Assembly: GCA_015296065.1 (NCBI GenBank)
Contig: DVDU01000191.1
Coordinates: 1 to 33,732, forward strand
Length of the DNA stretch: 33,732 nucleotides
Origin: Oscillatoriaceae cyanobacterium M33_DOE_052
GTDB taxonomy: Bacteria > Cyanobacteriota > Cyanobacteriia > Cyanobacteriales > Laspinemataceae
Reading direction: 5' to 3'
In this document: piece after piece, positions 1 through 7,970 of the stretch
Layout of the letters: every line of letters starts with the position of its first letter
How positions within the stretch are numbered: the first letter of the stretch is position 1
Position numbers and translations under genes: made by a program
Notes under the pieces: generated by a model
What the model was told of the DNA's origin: nothing
Database searches by the model: none
The model's input: the letters and a program-made list of their open reading frames with translations, nothing else

Positions 1-305
1 AAGGAAGCTGCTTCCCAGATGGGGTAGAAGTGCAAGCCGATCGCGTTAGAAGAAGGAACAACTGCACCAGAGATGATGTTGTTGCCGTAGAGGAGAGAGC
101 CAGCTACAGGTTCGCGGATCCCATCGATGTCCACGGGAGGCGCAGCGATGAAGGCGATAATGTAGCAGGTGGTGGCGGTTAAGAGAGTAGGAATCATCAG
201 GACGCCGAACCAGCCTACATAGAGGCGGTTTTCGGTGCTGGTGACCCACTGGCAAAACCGTTCCCAGATTCCTACGCTTTCGCGTGTCTGAAGAGTTGTG
301 GTCAT
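1..305 (-). CDS. psbA: Photosystem II D1 protein (PsbA), N-terminal part, cut by window edge
   Basis: Encodes the first ~101 residues of the D1 reaction-centre subunit of photosystem II, a thylakoid membrane protein that binds the primary donor chlorophylls, QB and Mn-cluster ligands. The minus-strand translation begins [20 protein letters not shown] and runs through the conserved first membrane helix ([20 protein letters not shown]) to [15 protein letters not shown], which is near invariant in D1. The ATG is at 303-305. The rest of the gene lies left of the window, so the residue-130 Gln/Glu position that separates low-light and high-light D1 forms cannot be read. A good promoter lies about 60 nt upstream. 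Confidence 0.98.
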   Translation of the reverse strand, partial: MTTTLQTRESVGIWERFCQWVTSTENRLYVGWFGVLMIPTLLTATTCYIIAFIAAPPVDIDGIREPVAGSLLYGNNIISGAVVPSSNAIGLHFYPIWEAAS

Positions 306-631
306 TTGCTTATGATTGCGATGAATTTTCGAGGTGCAAGGTAGTGTTTTCTCTACCGTGATTTCAAGATAACACCAATTGTTTAGTTTTGTAAAGGGTT
401 TTGGCAAAATTTTTCTTATTTTAGAATATCTGCTTTTAAATTACATCTAATTTTAAATAAATTTCATACAAATTAATATATAATTTGATTTAGTTATGCA
501 ATTTAATATTTTTCATATTTTTAAGTTTGGCCGGGAATAGGTGAGGGACCTGGAGATGAAAGGTACGGTCCCTGGCGATGTTCTGGGAAATCGGGGGTGG
601 GGAAATCCGATCGCCCACCCCTTGGGGCAAC
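306..631. other. Intergenic region between psbA and the HIT gene
   Basis: No gene is supportable here. The psbA side is strongly A+T rich (about 410-525) and holds the psbA promoter and leader. The HIT side holds a G+C-rich hairpin with arms GGGGTGGG (594-601) and CCCACCCC (614-621), just past the HIT stop. It could end HIT transcription, although no T-run follows on the minus strand. Confidence 0.5.
367..395 (-). promoter_or_regulatory. psbA promoter (sigma70-type)
   Basis: On the minus strand, TTTACA (390-395) is followed after exactly 17 bp by TTATCT (367-372). This places a transcription start near 360 and a 5' leader of roughly 55 nt before the psbA ATG. Spacing and hexamers fit a housekeeping sigma promoter, as known for psbA genes. 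Start site inferred, not seen. Confidence 0.6.
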
Positions 632-985
<354 letters not shown>

Positions 986-1110
986 TCAGGGAAAGGCTCA
1001 TGGTGCCATTTTAGGGGGTGGCGGGGGTTTGGTGGCTGTTGCCGGGGCACGATATTATTGATGAGGCTGAGGAAAATTGAGGATTATCTAGTAATTTCAG
1101 GGAAATTCAG

Positions 1111-2637
1111 GTGCTGGGTAGAGTCTGGAGTGCGTCTTTAGTTGGTATTGAAGCCGTTAAGGTCGGCGTGGAAGTGGATATATCCGGTGGGTTGCCTGCG
1201 ATCGTGGTGGTGGGCCTGCCAGATACTGCTGTGCAAGAGTCCCGCGAGCGGGTGAAAGCGGCACTGAAGCATACAGGTTTTGGGGTGCCCATGCGGCGGA
1301 TCGCGGTGAACCTGACACCGGCGGACTTGCGCAAAGAAGGACCGAGCTTTGATTTGCCGATCGCCGTGGGTATTCTTGCCGCTTCCGAGCAAGTCAGCCC
1401 CGAGTTACTAGGCGATTATCTATTTTTAGGCGAACTTTCTCTCGATGGCAGTCTCAGACCAGTAACGGGGGTACTGCCGATCGCCGCTGCAGCGAAGCAG
1501 CAAGACATCACCGCCATCGTCGTGCCCGAGGAAAACGCCAAAGAAGCCGCTTTAGTAGAAGGTTTAGAGGTTTACGGTTGCCAGAACCTCGCCGAAGTGG
1601 TGGACCTGCTGGAAAAACCGGGCTCGGTGCCACCAGTGCGTTTGGATGAACCGGTAGAAGCCAAACTGTTTGACAGCAAATTAGACCTCAAAGACGTAAA
1701 AGGTCAAGCTCACGCCAGACGTGCTTTAGAAATTGCGGCTGCTGGGGGACATAATTTAATCTTTGTCGGACCACCGGGGAGCGGCAAAACCATGCTGGCG
1801 CGACGTTTACCGGGAATTTTACCGCCCCTGACATTTGCCGAAGCGCTGGAGGTGACGCAAGTTTACTCCGTGGCGGGTTTGCTCAAGGGTCGGGGAGGCT
1901 TGGTGCGCGATCGCCCCTTCCGCAGTCCCCACCACTCCGCCTCCGGTCCGGCTTTAGTGGGGGGTGGCACCTATCCCCGCCCCGGGGAAATTTCCCTAGC
2001 TCATCGCGGCGTCTTGTTTTTGGACGAAATGACCGAGTTTAAACGAGATGTTTTAGAATACCTGCGCCAACCCCTAGAGGATGGCTCGGTCACGGTTTCC
2101 CGCACCAAATTATCTGTCAGCTTTCCCGCTCAGTTTACCCTAGTTGCCAGTACCAATCCCTGTCCTTGCGGTTATTTTGGCGATGCTTTCCAGGCTTGCA
2201 CCTGTTCCCCAAGCAAACGGGAGCAGTATTGGGCGAAACTTTCCGGACCGCTGATGGACCGCATCGACCTGCAAGTAATGGTAAACCGGTTAAAGCCAGA
2301 GGAAATTACCCGCCAAACCACGGGGGAAGGGTCAGAACCAGTGCGGGCAAGGGCGATCGCGGGGCGAGATCGGGCCCGTCACCGCTTCCGCGACGAACCC
2401 GCTTTGCAGTGTAATGCGGATATGCGATCGGAACACTTGCGCCGCTGGTGCGAGCTAGATGATTCCAGTCGCAACCTCCTAGAAGGTGCCATCCGCAAAT
2501 TGGGACTGTCCGCACGGGCGACCGATCGGGTGCTGAAAGTCTCCCGGACGATCGCTGACCTCAACGGGGATGAAAACATCCGCCCCATGCACGTAGCTGA
2601 GGCAATTGGCTACCGCACCATCGATCGGATGCAGTAA
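1111..2637 (+). CDS. comM: YifB/ComM family Mg chelatase-like AAA+ ATPase
   Basis: A 508-residue protein of usual ComM/YifB length. Order: an N-terminal Lon-protease-like fold (residues 1-~170, starting MLGRVWSASLVGIEAV), an AAA+ Mg-chelatase core with Walker A GPPGSGKT at 220-227 and Walker B VLFLDEM, a Cys cluster NPCPCGYFG...CTC at about 349-367, and a C-terminal Mg_chelatase_C helical domain. ComM is known as a helicase that promotes branch migration during natural transformation, so a role in integrating foreign DNA is likely. The start is a GTG at 1111 that gives the canonical N-terminus; there is no better upstream ATG. Monocistronic by position. Confidence 0.95.
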   Translation: MLGRVWSASLVGIEAVKVGVEVDISGGLPAIVVVGLPDTAVQESRERVKAALKHTGFGVPMRRIAVNLTPADLRKEGPSFDLPIAVGILAASEQVSPELLGDYLFLGELSLDGSLRPVTGVLPIAAAAKQQDITAIVVPEENAKEAALVEGLEVYGCQNLAEVVDLLEKPGSVPPVRLDEPVEAKLFDSKLDLKDVKGQAHARRALEIAAAGGHNLIFVGPPGSGKTMLARRLPGILPPLTFAEALEVTQVYSVAGLLKGRGGLVRDRPFRSPHHSASGPALVGGGTYPRPGEISLAHRGVLFLDEMTEFKRDVLEYLRQPLEDGSVTVSRTKLSVSFPAQFTLVASTNPCPCGYFGDAFQACTCSPSKREQYWAKLSGPLMDRIDLQVMVNRLKPEEITRQTTGEGSEPVRARAIAGRDRARHRFRDEPALQCNADMRSEHLRRWCELDDSSRNLLEGAIRKLGLSARATDRVLKVSRTIADLNGDENIRPMHVAEAIGYRTIDRMQ

Positions 2638-2708
2638 TTTTATCCCTTTTTCTACTGTAATTACGGCTTTACCACATCTTCACACAGGGGCAAAATATTC
2701 ACAAGAAT

Positions 2709-2738
2709 TTCACAAAAAATCTCAGGAATGGTTATAAT
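2709..2738 (+). promoter_or_regulatory. Promoter for the DUF3887-like gene
   Basis: TTCACA (2709-2714) and a perfect TATAAT (2733-2738) are separated by 18 bp. The predicted start near 2745 would give a leader of about 255 nt before the ATG at 3002. The assignment is by consensus only. Confidence 0.5.
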
Positions 2739-3001
2739 TAAATTAATTAACCGATAAACAAAACTTGACGGTTCGCCTGATTCAGCAACTGATCAATCGC
2801 GCCCAGCCCAGGAAGATAAGCCCCATTGTTGGCGGTTTTAGTCACTGGGAAACGGGTAAGAAAGAGGAGAAATTGCGTGGGGGGTGGGGGTAACAGCATA
2901 TTCGGGGAACATTTGGCGAAAATTAGCATCTTTGTTGAAAGAGAAAATTCACTCTGACGGTGCCCTCAAGGCAATGTAAGTAAATATTGGAGGTATCAGC
3001 G
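2739..3001 (+). other. Long untranslated leader or small RNA region
   Basis: Between the promoter-like site and the gene at 3002 there is no convincing gene. The stretch begins with a short inverted pair AACCG (2748-2752) / CGGTT (about 2769), then G-rich sequence (2876-2892). It could be a long 5' leader or hold a separate small RNA. A minus-strand frame at 2747-2929 has no ribosome binding site and no recognisable motif. Confidence 0.35.
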
Positions 3002-3409
3002 ATGAAAAACCAATTGGCAGTATTGTTACTCAGCGCCATCTTAACAACTGGTGTTGCTCCAGCTTACGCCGCTCCTTTGATGTCACCATCCCCCCAAGTG
3101 ATTGCTCAGGCTGACGCTAGGGAGAAAATAGCGGAAGAATTTGTCGATATGCTCGTGAAAGGAGACACCAGGAACGCGCTCGAAAGATACGATAGCACGA
3201 TTCGAGAAAACATCACCCCCCAAAGCCTCGGGGATATGTGGAGCGACCTGATTAACGAAACTGGGCCTTTTGAGAAAAGGACTAGCATCCGCAGCGATGG
3301 CAATATGACGATCGTCTCTTGCGAGTTTGAAAAAGGCAAGCGCGACCTATTTATCATCTTCAACGACGCTAATAAAATTGTTGGTTTGGACTATGTGCAA
3401 CCCCAATAG
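3002..3409 (+). CDS. Secreted DUF3887-like small protein
   Basis: A 135-residue exported protein. The N-terminus is a clear signal peptide: KN, a hydrophobic core LAVLLLSAILTTGVA, then a cleavage site after AYA (about residue 23). The mature part resembles DUF3887, an alpha/beta domain of NTF2-like character found in secreted proteins: AREKIAEEFVDMLVKGD, then ITPQSLGDMWSDLI and a C-terminal strand pair ending NKIVGLDYVQPQ. ATG 3002 is chosen because GGAGG lies at 2989-2993 with 8 nt spacing; the in-frame TTG at 2987 precedes that site. Molecular function unknown. A G+C hairpin follows the stop. Confidence 0.75.
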   Translation: MKNQLAVLLLSAILTTGVAPAYAAPLMSPSPQVIAQADAREKIAEEFVDMLVKGDTRNALERYDSTIRENITPQSLGDMWSDLINETGPFEKRTSIRSDGNMTIVSCEFEKGKRDLFIIFNDANKIVGLDYVQPQ

Positions 3410-3428
3410 TCCCGCCAGCTAGCGCTAC

Positions 3429-3458
3429 AGGAGGGGGGAACGGGGTTTCGCCCCTCCT
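3429..3458 (+). terminator. Hairpin downstream of the DUF3887-like gene
   Basis: Arms AGGAGGGG (3429-3436) and CCCCTCCT (3451-3458) form a perfect 8-bp stem starting 20 nt after the stop codon. No T-run follows, so it may be a processing or stabilising hairpin rather than a true intrinsic terminator. Confidence 0.45.
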
Positions 3459-3563
3459 AGCATCTGGGCAGAAATGTTGCCCACTGGCTGCAGGGTAACG
3501 CCCCTGCTCTCCCAGTGGTTTTGCTAGAGGCGTGGTAAGTGTCATTAGTGCGATCGCCTCTGC

Positions 3564-3617
3564 GTGCCCCCCGTGTTTCCCCTGGTCTTTTCTGACCTGG
3601 GGAAGTGCGGGGGGCAC
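3564..3617. repeat. 54-nt near-perfect inverted repeat (hairpin) upstream of purB
   Basis: Two 24-nt arms (3564-3587 and 3594-3617) pair across a 6-nt loop with 20 Watson-Crick pairs, 3 G-T pairs and one mismatch. The outer arms start GTGCCCCCCG and end CGGGGGGCAC. It sits 40 nt before the purB ATG. It may be a mobile palindromic element or a transcript-end or regulatory structure; the sequence does not decide. Confidence 0.7.
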
Positions 3618-3657
3618 TGCCGTAATAGAATAAACGGTTGTATTTTGCTAGTGCTAG

Positions 3658-4956
3658 ATGGCGATCGAGCGTTACACATTGCCCGCAATGGGCGAACTTT
3701 GGACAGATAACTACAAGCTGAAAACGTGGTTACAGGTAGAGATTGCGGTTTGTGAAGCGCAAGCAGAGCTAGGTTTTATTCCCGCAGCCGCTGTAGCAGA
3801 AATCAAGGCAAAAGCAAATTTTGATTTGCAGCGGGTGAAGGAAATAGAGGCGGATGTCCGCCACGACGTGATTGCCTTTTTGACCAACGTCAATGAGTAC
3901 GTAGGTGAGGCGGGGCGCTACATTCATTTGGGTTTAACCAGTTCCGACGTTTTGGACACGGGGTTGGCGCTGCAAATGGTGGCGAGTTTGGATGTGCTGC
4001 TGCAAGTGGTGGAAGATTTAATCCAAGCCATTCGCTACCAGGCGCAACAACACCGGGAAACCGTGATGATTGGCCGGTCCCACGGCATTCACGGGGAGCC
4101 CATATCTTTTGGGTTTAAGCTGGCGGGGTGGTTGGCGGAGGTACTGCGCCACCGGGACCGCTTGATTCGTCTGCGATCGCAAATCGCGGTAGGCAAGATT
4201 TCTGGGGCAATGGGGACTTATGCCAATATTGACCCCCGCATCGAGGCGATCGCCTGTCGCCAACTCGGACTAGAACCCGATACCGCCTCCACCCAAGTGA
4301 TATCACGCGATCGACACGCCGAATTTATGAACCAACTCGCCCTCCTCGGCGCCACGATCGAGCGGTTCGCTGTAGAAATTAGAAATCTGCAGCGCACCGA
4401 TGTACTAGAAGTAGAAGAATACTTCTCCCCCAAACAAAAAGGCTCATCCGCCATGCCGCACAAGCGCAACCCCATCCGCTCCGAGCGTCTCACCGGTATG
4501 GCCCGAGTTCTGCGCGGTTACGCCACCTCCGCTCTGGAAAACGTCGCTCTCTGGCACGAGCGAGACATCTCCCACAGCAGCGTCGAGCGCGTCATCCTCC
4601 CCGACGGCTGCACCCTCACCCATTTTATGCTGGTAGAAATCACCGATTTAGTCAAACACCTCCTTGTCTATCCCGAGAATATGCAACGGAATATGAATGT
4701 TTACGGCGGTGTGGTTTTCAGCCAGCAAGTCATGCTCACGCTGGTGAAAAAAGGGATGATTCGGGAAGACGCCTATGCCGTGGTTCAGTCTTGCGCTCAT
4801 CAAGCCTGGAACAAAACCGGCGGAAATTTTCGCGATTTAATCGCCAAACACCCCCAAGTAACTGCCCAGCTCACGCCAGCAGAAATTGACGCCTGCTTTG
4901 ACCCCAGTCACCACCTCAAACATCTGGATGAGATTTACCAACGTTTGGGGATTTGA
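3658..4956 (+). CDS. purB: Adenylosuccinate lyase
   Basis: A 432-residue enzyme of normal PurB length. It catalyses two fumarate-releasing steps in purine synthesis: SAICAR to AICAR, and adenylosuccinate to AMP. Fumarase/aspartase superfamily signatures are clear: the TSSDVLDTG region, the His-bearing segment GRSHGIHGEP at 139-148, and the signature GSSAMPHKRNP at 262-272 whose serines form the mobile catalytic loop. The C-terminal ADSL domain ends HLKHLDEIYQRLGI. ATG 3658 gives the standard N-terminus (MAIERYTLPAMGELWTDNYK); no strong ribosome binding site is visible and the intergenic hairpin ends 40 nt upstream. A rho-independent-like structure follows. Confidence 0.98.
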   Translation: MAIERYTLPAMGELWTDNYKLKTWLQVEIAVCEAQAELGFIPAAAVAEIKAKANFDLQRVKEIEADVRHDVIAFLTNVNEYVGEAGRYIHLGLTSSDVLDTGLALQMVASLDVLLQVVEDLIQAIRYQAQQHRETVMIGRSHGIHGEPISFGFKLAGWLAEVLRHRDRLIRLRSQIAVGKISGAMGTYANIDPRIEAIACRQLGLEPDTASTQVISRDRHAEFMNQLALLGATIERFAVEIRNLQRTDVLEVEEYFSPKQKGSSAMPHKRNPIRSERLTGMARVLRGYATSALENVALWHERDISHSSVERVILPDGCTLTHFMLVEITDLVKHLLVYPENMQRNMNVYGGVVFSQQVMLTLVKKGMIREDAYAVVQSCAHQAWNKTGGNFRDLIAKHPQVTAQLTPAEIDACFDPSHHLKHLDEIYQRLGI

Positions 4957-4972
4957 GCGATCGCGGAATTTA

Positions 4973-5035
4973 CCGCCGAAACTCCCCCACCACAAGGCAT
5001 GGGGCAGGTTCGGCGGGTGCTGATAAATTTTTTTT
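4973..5035 (+). terminator. purB terminator-like hairpin with T-run
   Basis: Arms CCGCCGAA (4973-4980) and TTCGGCGG (5009-5016) enclose a second short C-rich/G-rich pairing. A run of eight T follows at 5028-5035. It starts 16 nt after the purB stop and lies ahead of the ffs promoter. The gap of 11 nt between stem and T-run is longer than ideal. Confidence 0.5.
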
Positions 5036-5065
5036 GAAAAAAACTGCTTAATTCCGAGAATACTG

Positions 5066-5074
5066 TGTTATAGT
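5066..5074 (+). promoter_or_regulatory. Extended -10 promoter element for ffs
   Basis: TGTTATAGT (TG at 5066-5067, -10 hexamer TATAGT at 5069-5074) sits 5-7 nt before the predicted 5' end of the SRP RNA. The -35 region is weak, which is compatible with an extended -10 promoter. Confidence 0.55.
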
Positions 5075-5078
5075 TAGA

Positions 5079-5177
5079 GGTGACTCGGACCCATGCGGTC
5101 GCAACGCCCAAATCTTGTCAGGACCGGAAGGTAGCAGCAACACGGGATGCTTGAGACAGGCGTGGTATCCGGGTCAC
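5079..5177 (+). ncRNA. ffs: Signal recognition particle RNA, small bacterial type (4.5S)
   Basis: A 99-nt RNA that binds Ffh and targets membrane proteins to the SecYEG translocon. The diagnostic helix-8 core is present: GTCAGGACCGGAAGGTAGCA, with the GGAA tetraloop and the asymmetric internal loops. The ends pair (GGTGAC... with ...GGGTCAC), closing the long hairpin. A run of eight T (5178-5185) follows directly and terminates the transcript. It is transcribed alone from an extended -10 promoter. It lies in a stretch with no credible protein gene. Confidence 0.95.
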
Positions 5178-5334
5178 TTTTTTTTGGCCGTGGGTCAGGT
5201 GGCGCGCCGATACAAAAAACTTCGGAACCGAGGTCACGCCCCGTCTCTTTACAGGTCGGATCTAAAGCGTCAAGGCAGAAAGCATTCACCGGAGAACTCA
5301 CCAGCGATACTACTAAAAAGGGGGAAGTTGCCGC

Positions 5335-5922
5335 ATAATCACCCTTGATACCCTGAACGACTGGTTAAATGCTCCTGTGGAAAATGAAAAACTTGAATTC
5401 AAAGAAGCAAAAAATCAGTTTGATACCACCAAACTGATAAAATATTGTGTTGCAATTGCCAATGAAGGAGGCGGGTATTTAATCTGCGGCATCACCAACA
5501 AACGTCCCCGCCAGGTTGTCGGTTCCCAAGCCTTTGCAACACCAGAAGCTCTCAATAAAATCAAAGCCCAAATTGTTGAGAAACTTCGCCTACGGGTAGA
5601 AACTACAGAATTACAACACCCCGATGGTCGAGTATTAGTGTTTGAAATTCCTACCCGACCCACGGGACACCCCCTCGCCTTTGAGGGAACTTACCTCATG
5701 CGATCCGGAGAAGAACTCTTACCGATGACCCCAGATATGCTTAAGCGTATCTTTGCTGAAGATCAGCAAGATTGGTTTTCGCAGCCTGCCCGGTCTGAGG
5801 CAACCTCTGATGATGTGGTTGCCCTGCTGGATACTCAAACTTACTTCGATCTCCTAGATATTCCTTATCCAGACCAATCGGTATGCTGTATTGGAACGAT
5901 TAGAGAGTCAAGATTTAATTAA
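5335..5922 (+). pseudogene. AlbA_2 (Schlafen-like) domain protein, 5' part of a frameshifted gene
   Basis: Encodes the N-terminal half of an AlbA_2/ATP-binding protein often annotated as RecG-like and often found with restriction loci. The AlbA_2 core is visible: LEFKEAKNQFDTTKLIKYCV then ANEGGGYLICGI. Homologous-looking sequence extends upstream of the GTG at 5377 (TLDTLNDWLNAPVENE) in an open frame reaching back to a stop at 5314. A GGGGGAAG ribosome binding site ends at 5327, but the codon at ideal spacing is ATA (5335), not ATG. The frame breaks near 5880 and runs into TAA at 5920-5922, while the family sequence continues one frame over. Probably a broken gene; a sequencing error is the alternative. 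Confidence 0.7.
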
Positions 5923-6754
5923 ACCTACCAATCGCGGTTGGAGCATCACCAACCTGGCCGCTATCTTATTAGCCAAAAAGCTCGATAGTTTTTCATCCGC
6001 ATTAGGTCGCAAAGCACCCAGGATTGTAATTTATGAGAGGATAAATAAGTTACAAACCCGCGATGACCAGATCAAAAATCGCGGCTATGCAGTGGGGTTT
6101 GAAGAGTTAGTAAATTTTGTCCATTCAGCAGCACCGCAAAATCGCTTTATTGAAGAAGTTGTAAGAGAAGAAGTCAAAATGTTTCCCAAACAGGCTTTGC
6201 GGGAACTCATTGCCAATGCTTTGGTTCATCAAGATTTTCTCGCCACGGGGGCTTCAGTGATGATTGAGATGTATAGCGATCGCGTAGAAATATCCAACCC
6301 CGGTATTCCTCCGATTAAAGTAGAGCGTTTTATTGATGAATACCGTTCTCGCAATGAACAACTGGCTGACATAATGCGACGTTTCGGGATCTGCGAAGAA
6401 AAAGGCAGTGGTGTTGATAAGGTGGTCGATGCAGCCGAAGTCTATCAACTCCCTGCACCAGATTTTCGGGTTGGGGAAACCCGCACCACAGCAGTGCTAT
6501 TTGCTCATCAAAATTTTGACGATATGAGCAAATCAGACCGGATTCGAGCCTGTTACCAGCATTGTTGCCTGTTGTACGTCAGCAATAAACGGATGTCTAA
6601 CCAAACCCTACGGGAGCGATTTCGCTTAAACCCATCAAAAAATGTTGTTGTCTCTCAAGTCATTGGGGCGACCAAGGAAGAGGGTTGGATCAAGACAGAC
6701 GACTCTGAATCCACCTCAACCCGCTATGCTCGCTATCTCCCGTTTTGGGCGTAA
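5891..6754 (+). pseudogene. HATPase_c_4 domain, 3' part of the same frameshifted gene
   Basis: Continues the AlbA_2 gene in the next frame. The junction reads ...LLDIPYP in the first frame and VLERLESQDLIKPTNRGW in the second, which together make a standard family transition; one extra base near 5880 explains it. The segment contains the GHKL-type ATP-binding region characteristic of this family: PKQALRELIANALVHQDF (motif with the Asn of the N box), then VEISNPG and ICEEKGSGVDKVVDAAE. The C-terminus carries a winged-helix-like segment ending TRYARYLPFWA. The whole reconstructed protein would be about 470 residues, the normal size. It sits 97 nt before a truncated hsdR. Confidence 0.7.
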
Positions 6755-6841
6755 AAGTGCTTAAACGCAAATCCATAAAATCAGCCCTAAAAGCCTGAAA
6801 CTCTTATAAAATCAAGATAAAAGTGCTTAAACGCAAATCCA
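6752..6841 (+). repeat. 24-bp perfect direct repeat, 66-bp period, between the broken gene and hsdR fragment
   Basis: The 24-bp sequence starting TAAAAGTGCTTAAACG occurs at 6752-6775 and again, identical, at 6818-6841. The first copy contains the TAA stop of the upstream gene, and the second ends 10 nt before the hsdR ATG. This suggests a tandem duplication or recombination scar. Confidence 0.85.
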
Positions 6842-6851
6842 ACCCCTAACC

Positions 6852-7286
6852 ATGAACGAAGCCGAAACCCGCGCCGAACTGATTGACCGGGCACTGAAAG
6901 CCGCAGGGTGGGGAGTTGTCCCAGACACCCGGATTCCTCGTGAACTCATTATTCCCGGTTGGTTGCTGGGCGATGGAACTCGGGCCAAATCGGAACGTGC
7001 CGATTATGTGCTGGTCTATCGAAATCAGAAACTTGGCGTCATAGAAGCCAAAAAGCGCGATGCCAGAGATACGGAAGGGGTCGCACAAGCCAAGAAATAC
7101 GCAGAAAAGCTACAAATGCGGTTTGCCTACTCCACCAACGGCCTCGGCATCTATGAAATTGATATGCTCACCGGGGCAGAAGGTCATATCACGGAAACCC
7201 CGCTCCCAACTTTGGCGACTACCCCCCCGACTTTTTCGATACCACCAAAAAACCACAAGAGGCGCAAGACTCCTCGGAACTCCTGA
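6852..7286 (+). pseudogene. hsdR: Type I restriction endonuclease subunit R (HsdR), N-terminal fragment
   Basis: Residues 1-~115 match the nuclease domain of HsdR, the cutting and translocating subunit of type I restriction systems: RAELIDRALKAAGW, ADYVLVY and GVIEAKK, which supply the D and E-x-K of the PD-(D/E)xK site, then YAEKLQMRFAYSTNG. A full HsdR is 800-1100 residues with helicase motifs; here the recognisable part stops near 7190 and ends in a low-complexity tail. No hsdM or hsdS is present. It is therefore a decayed remnant. The AlbA_2/HATPase gene upstream is a common neighbour of type I loci and is itself broken. Confidence 0.8.
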
Positions 7287-7429
7287 ACCACCACCGAACC
7301 CTTGCGATGTTTCTCCGCCATAGCATCTTTGAGAAGCGGTATCTCAAATTTATCTCAGTAGGTGGTAAAAAATGGCACAGCTCGGCACACTTTTCATCGC
7401 CCCTCAGTGGGACAAAAATGAGAGTTTAA
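7193..7429 (+). other. Unassigned open segment in a different frame after the hsdR fragment
   Basis: An open frame without a start codon reads NFGDYPPDFFDTTKKPQE, then LAMFLRHSIFEKRYLKFISV, and stops at 7429. It looks more like protein sequence than the hsdR-frame tail. I do not recognise the family. It may be the remainder of a fused or deleted gene, joined to the HsdR remnant by deletion. Confidence 0.3.
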
Positions 7430-7465
7430 ATGATAAAACCCTCAGCCTGACTAGCTTCTAGAGAA

Positions 7466-7539
7466 TGGACACAAGTGGACTCGAACCACCGACCCCCACG
7501 ATGTCAACGTGGTGCTCTAACCAACTGAGCTATGCGTCC
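7466..7539 (-). tRNA. tRNA-Val (anticodon GAC)
   Basis: A 74-nt cloverleaf on the minus strand. Acceptor GGACGCA pairs with TGTGTCC (one G-T), the D arm is GCTC/GAGC, the anticodon stem CCACG/CGTGG encloses TTGACAT (anticodon GAC, reading GUU/GUC), and the T arm has loop TTCGAGT. Discriminator A at 7466; CCA is not encoded. It borders the decayed restriction patch, so it may have served as an integration or recombination point. Confidence 0.95.
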
Positions 7540-7552
7540 TTACGCGAAGCTC

Positions 7553-7581
7553 AGTATAACACATCCTCTCTAGAAGTGCAA
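7553..7581 (-). promoter_or_regulatory. tRNA-Val promoter
   Basis: On the minus strand, TTGCAC (7576-7581), a 17-bp spacer, then TATACT (7553-7558). The -10 box lies 13 nt before the mature tRNA 5' end. This is the best consensus sigma70-type match seen in the window. Confidence 0.7.
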
Positions 7582-7970
7582 GGGGTATTGTGAATTTTTT
7601 TTTACCAACTGCCCAAAGCCTCCATAACTAGGGGTCAGGGTTATGAATCAAACCCCGAATGAACTCACCGCCTTGGCTGGCATCGCAGGCGCACTTTACG
7701 TCATCTTTGCTGCTATGCTGTGCCTCTGATATCAAGTGCGGGGACATCCCAAGCTGGTTTTTTCAGGCAGCTTTCCCCTACCATCCGGGCTCCGAGGTCG
7801 GTGAGCGGAGCCGAAGGGCCGAACTGCTGCTCCCCTGCCCTCCTGGCTCCATGATTGATTCACCAACGAAGCGATCGGACTGGATATCATCGCCGAAGTG
7901 GCTTCCTGGGTGCAGCCTGAGATATTGCTGAAGAGGGTAATTTTGCCCTAGCACATACAGGACAAGAGTT
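7582..7970. other. Gene-poor stretch with small coding-like scraps
   Basis: No full gene is supportable. A 28-codon frame at 7643-7729 (MNQTPNELTALAGIAGALYV...) encodes one hydrophobic segment, but no ribosome binding site is obvious. A second fragment near 7860-7949 reads FTNEAIGLDIIAEVASWVQP in another frame. They may be pieces of decayed genes, consistent with the broken restriction genes on the other side of the tRNA. Confidence 0.3.

Noticed and set aside
5186-5334. ORFs overlapping and following the SRP RNA
   Set aside because: They run through a structured RNA gene and have no protein-like features.
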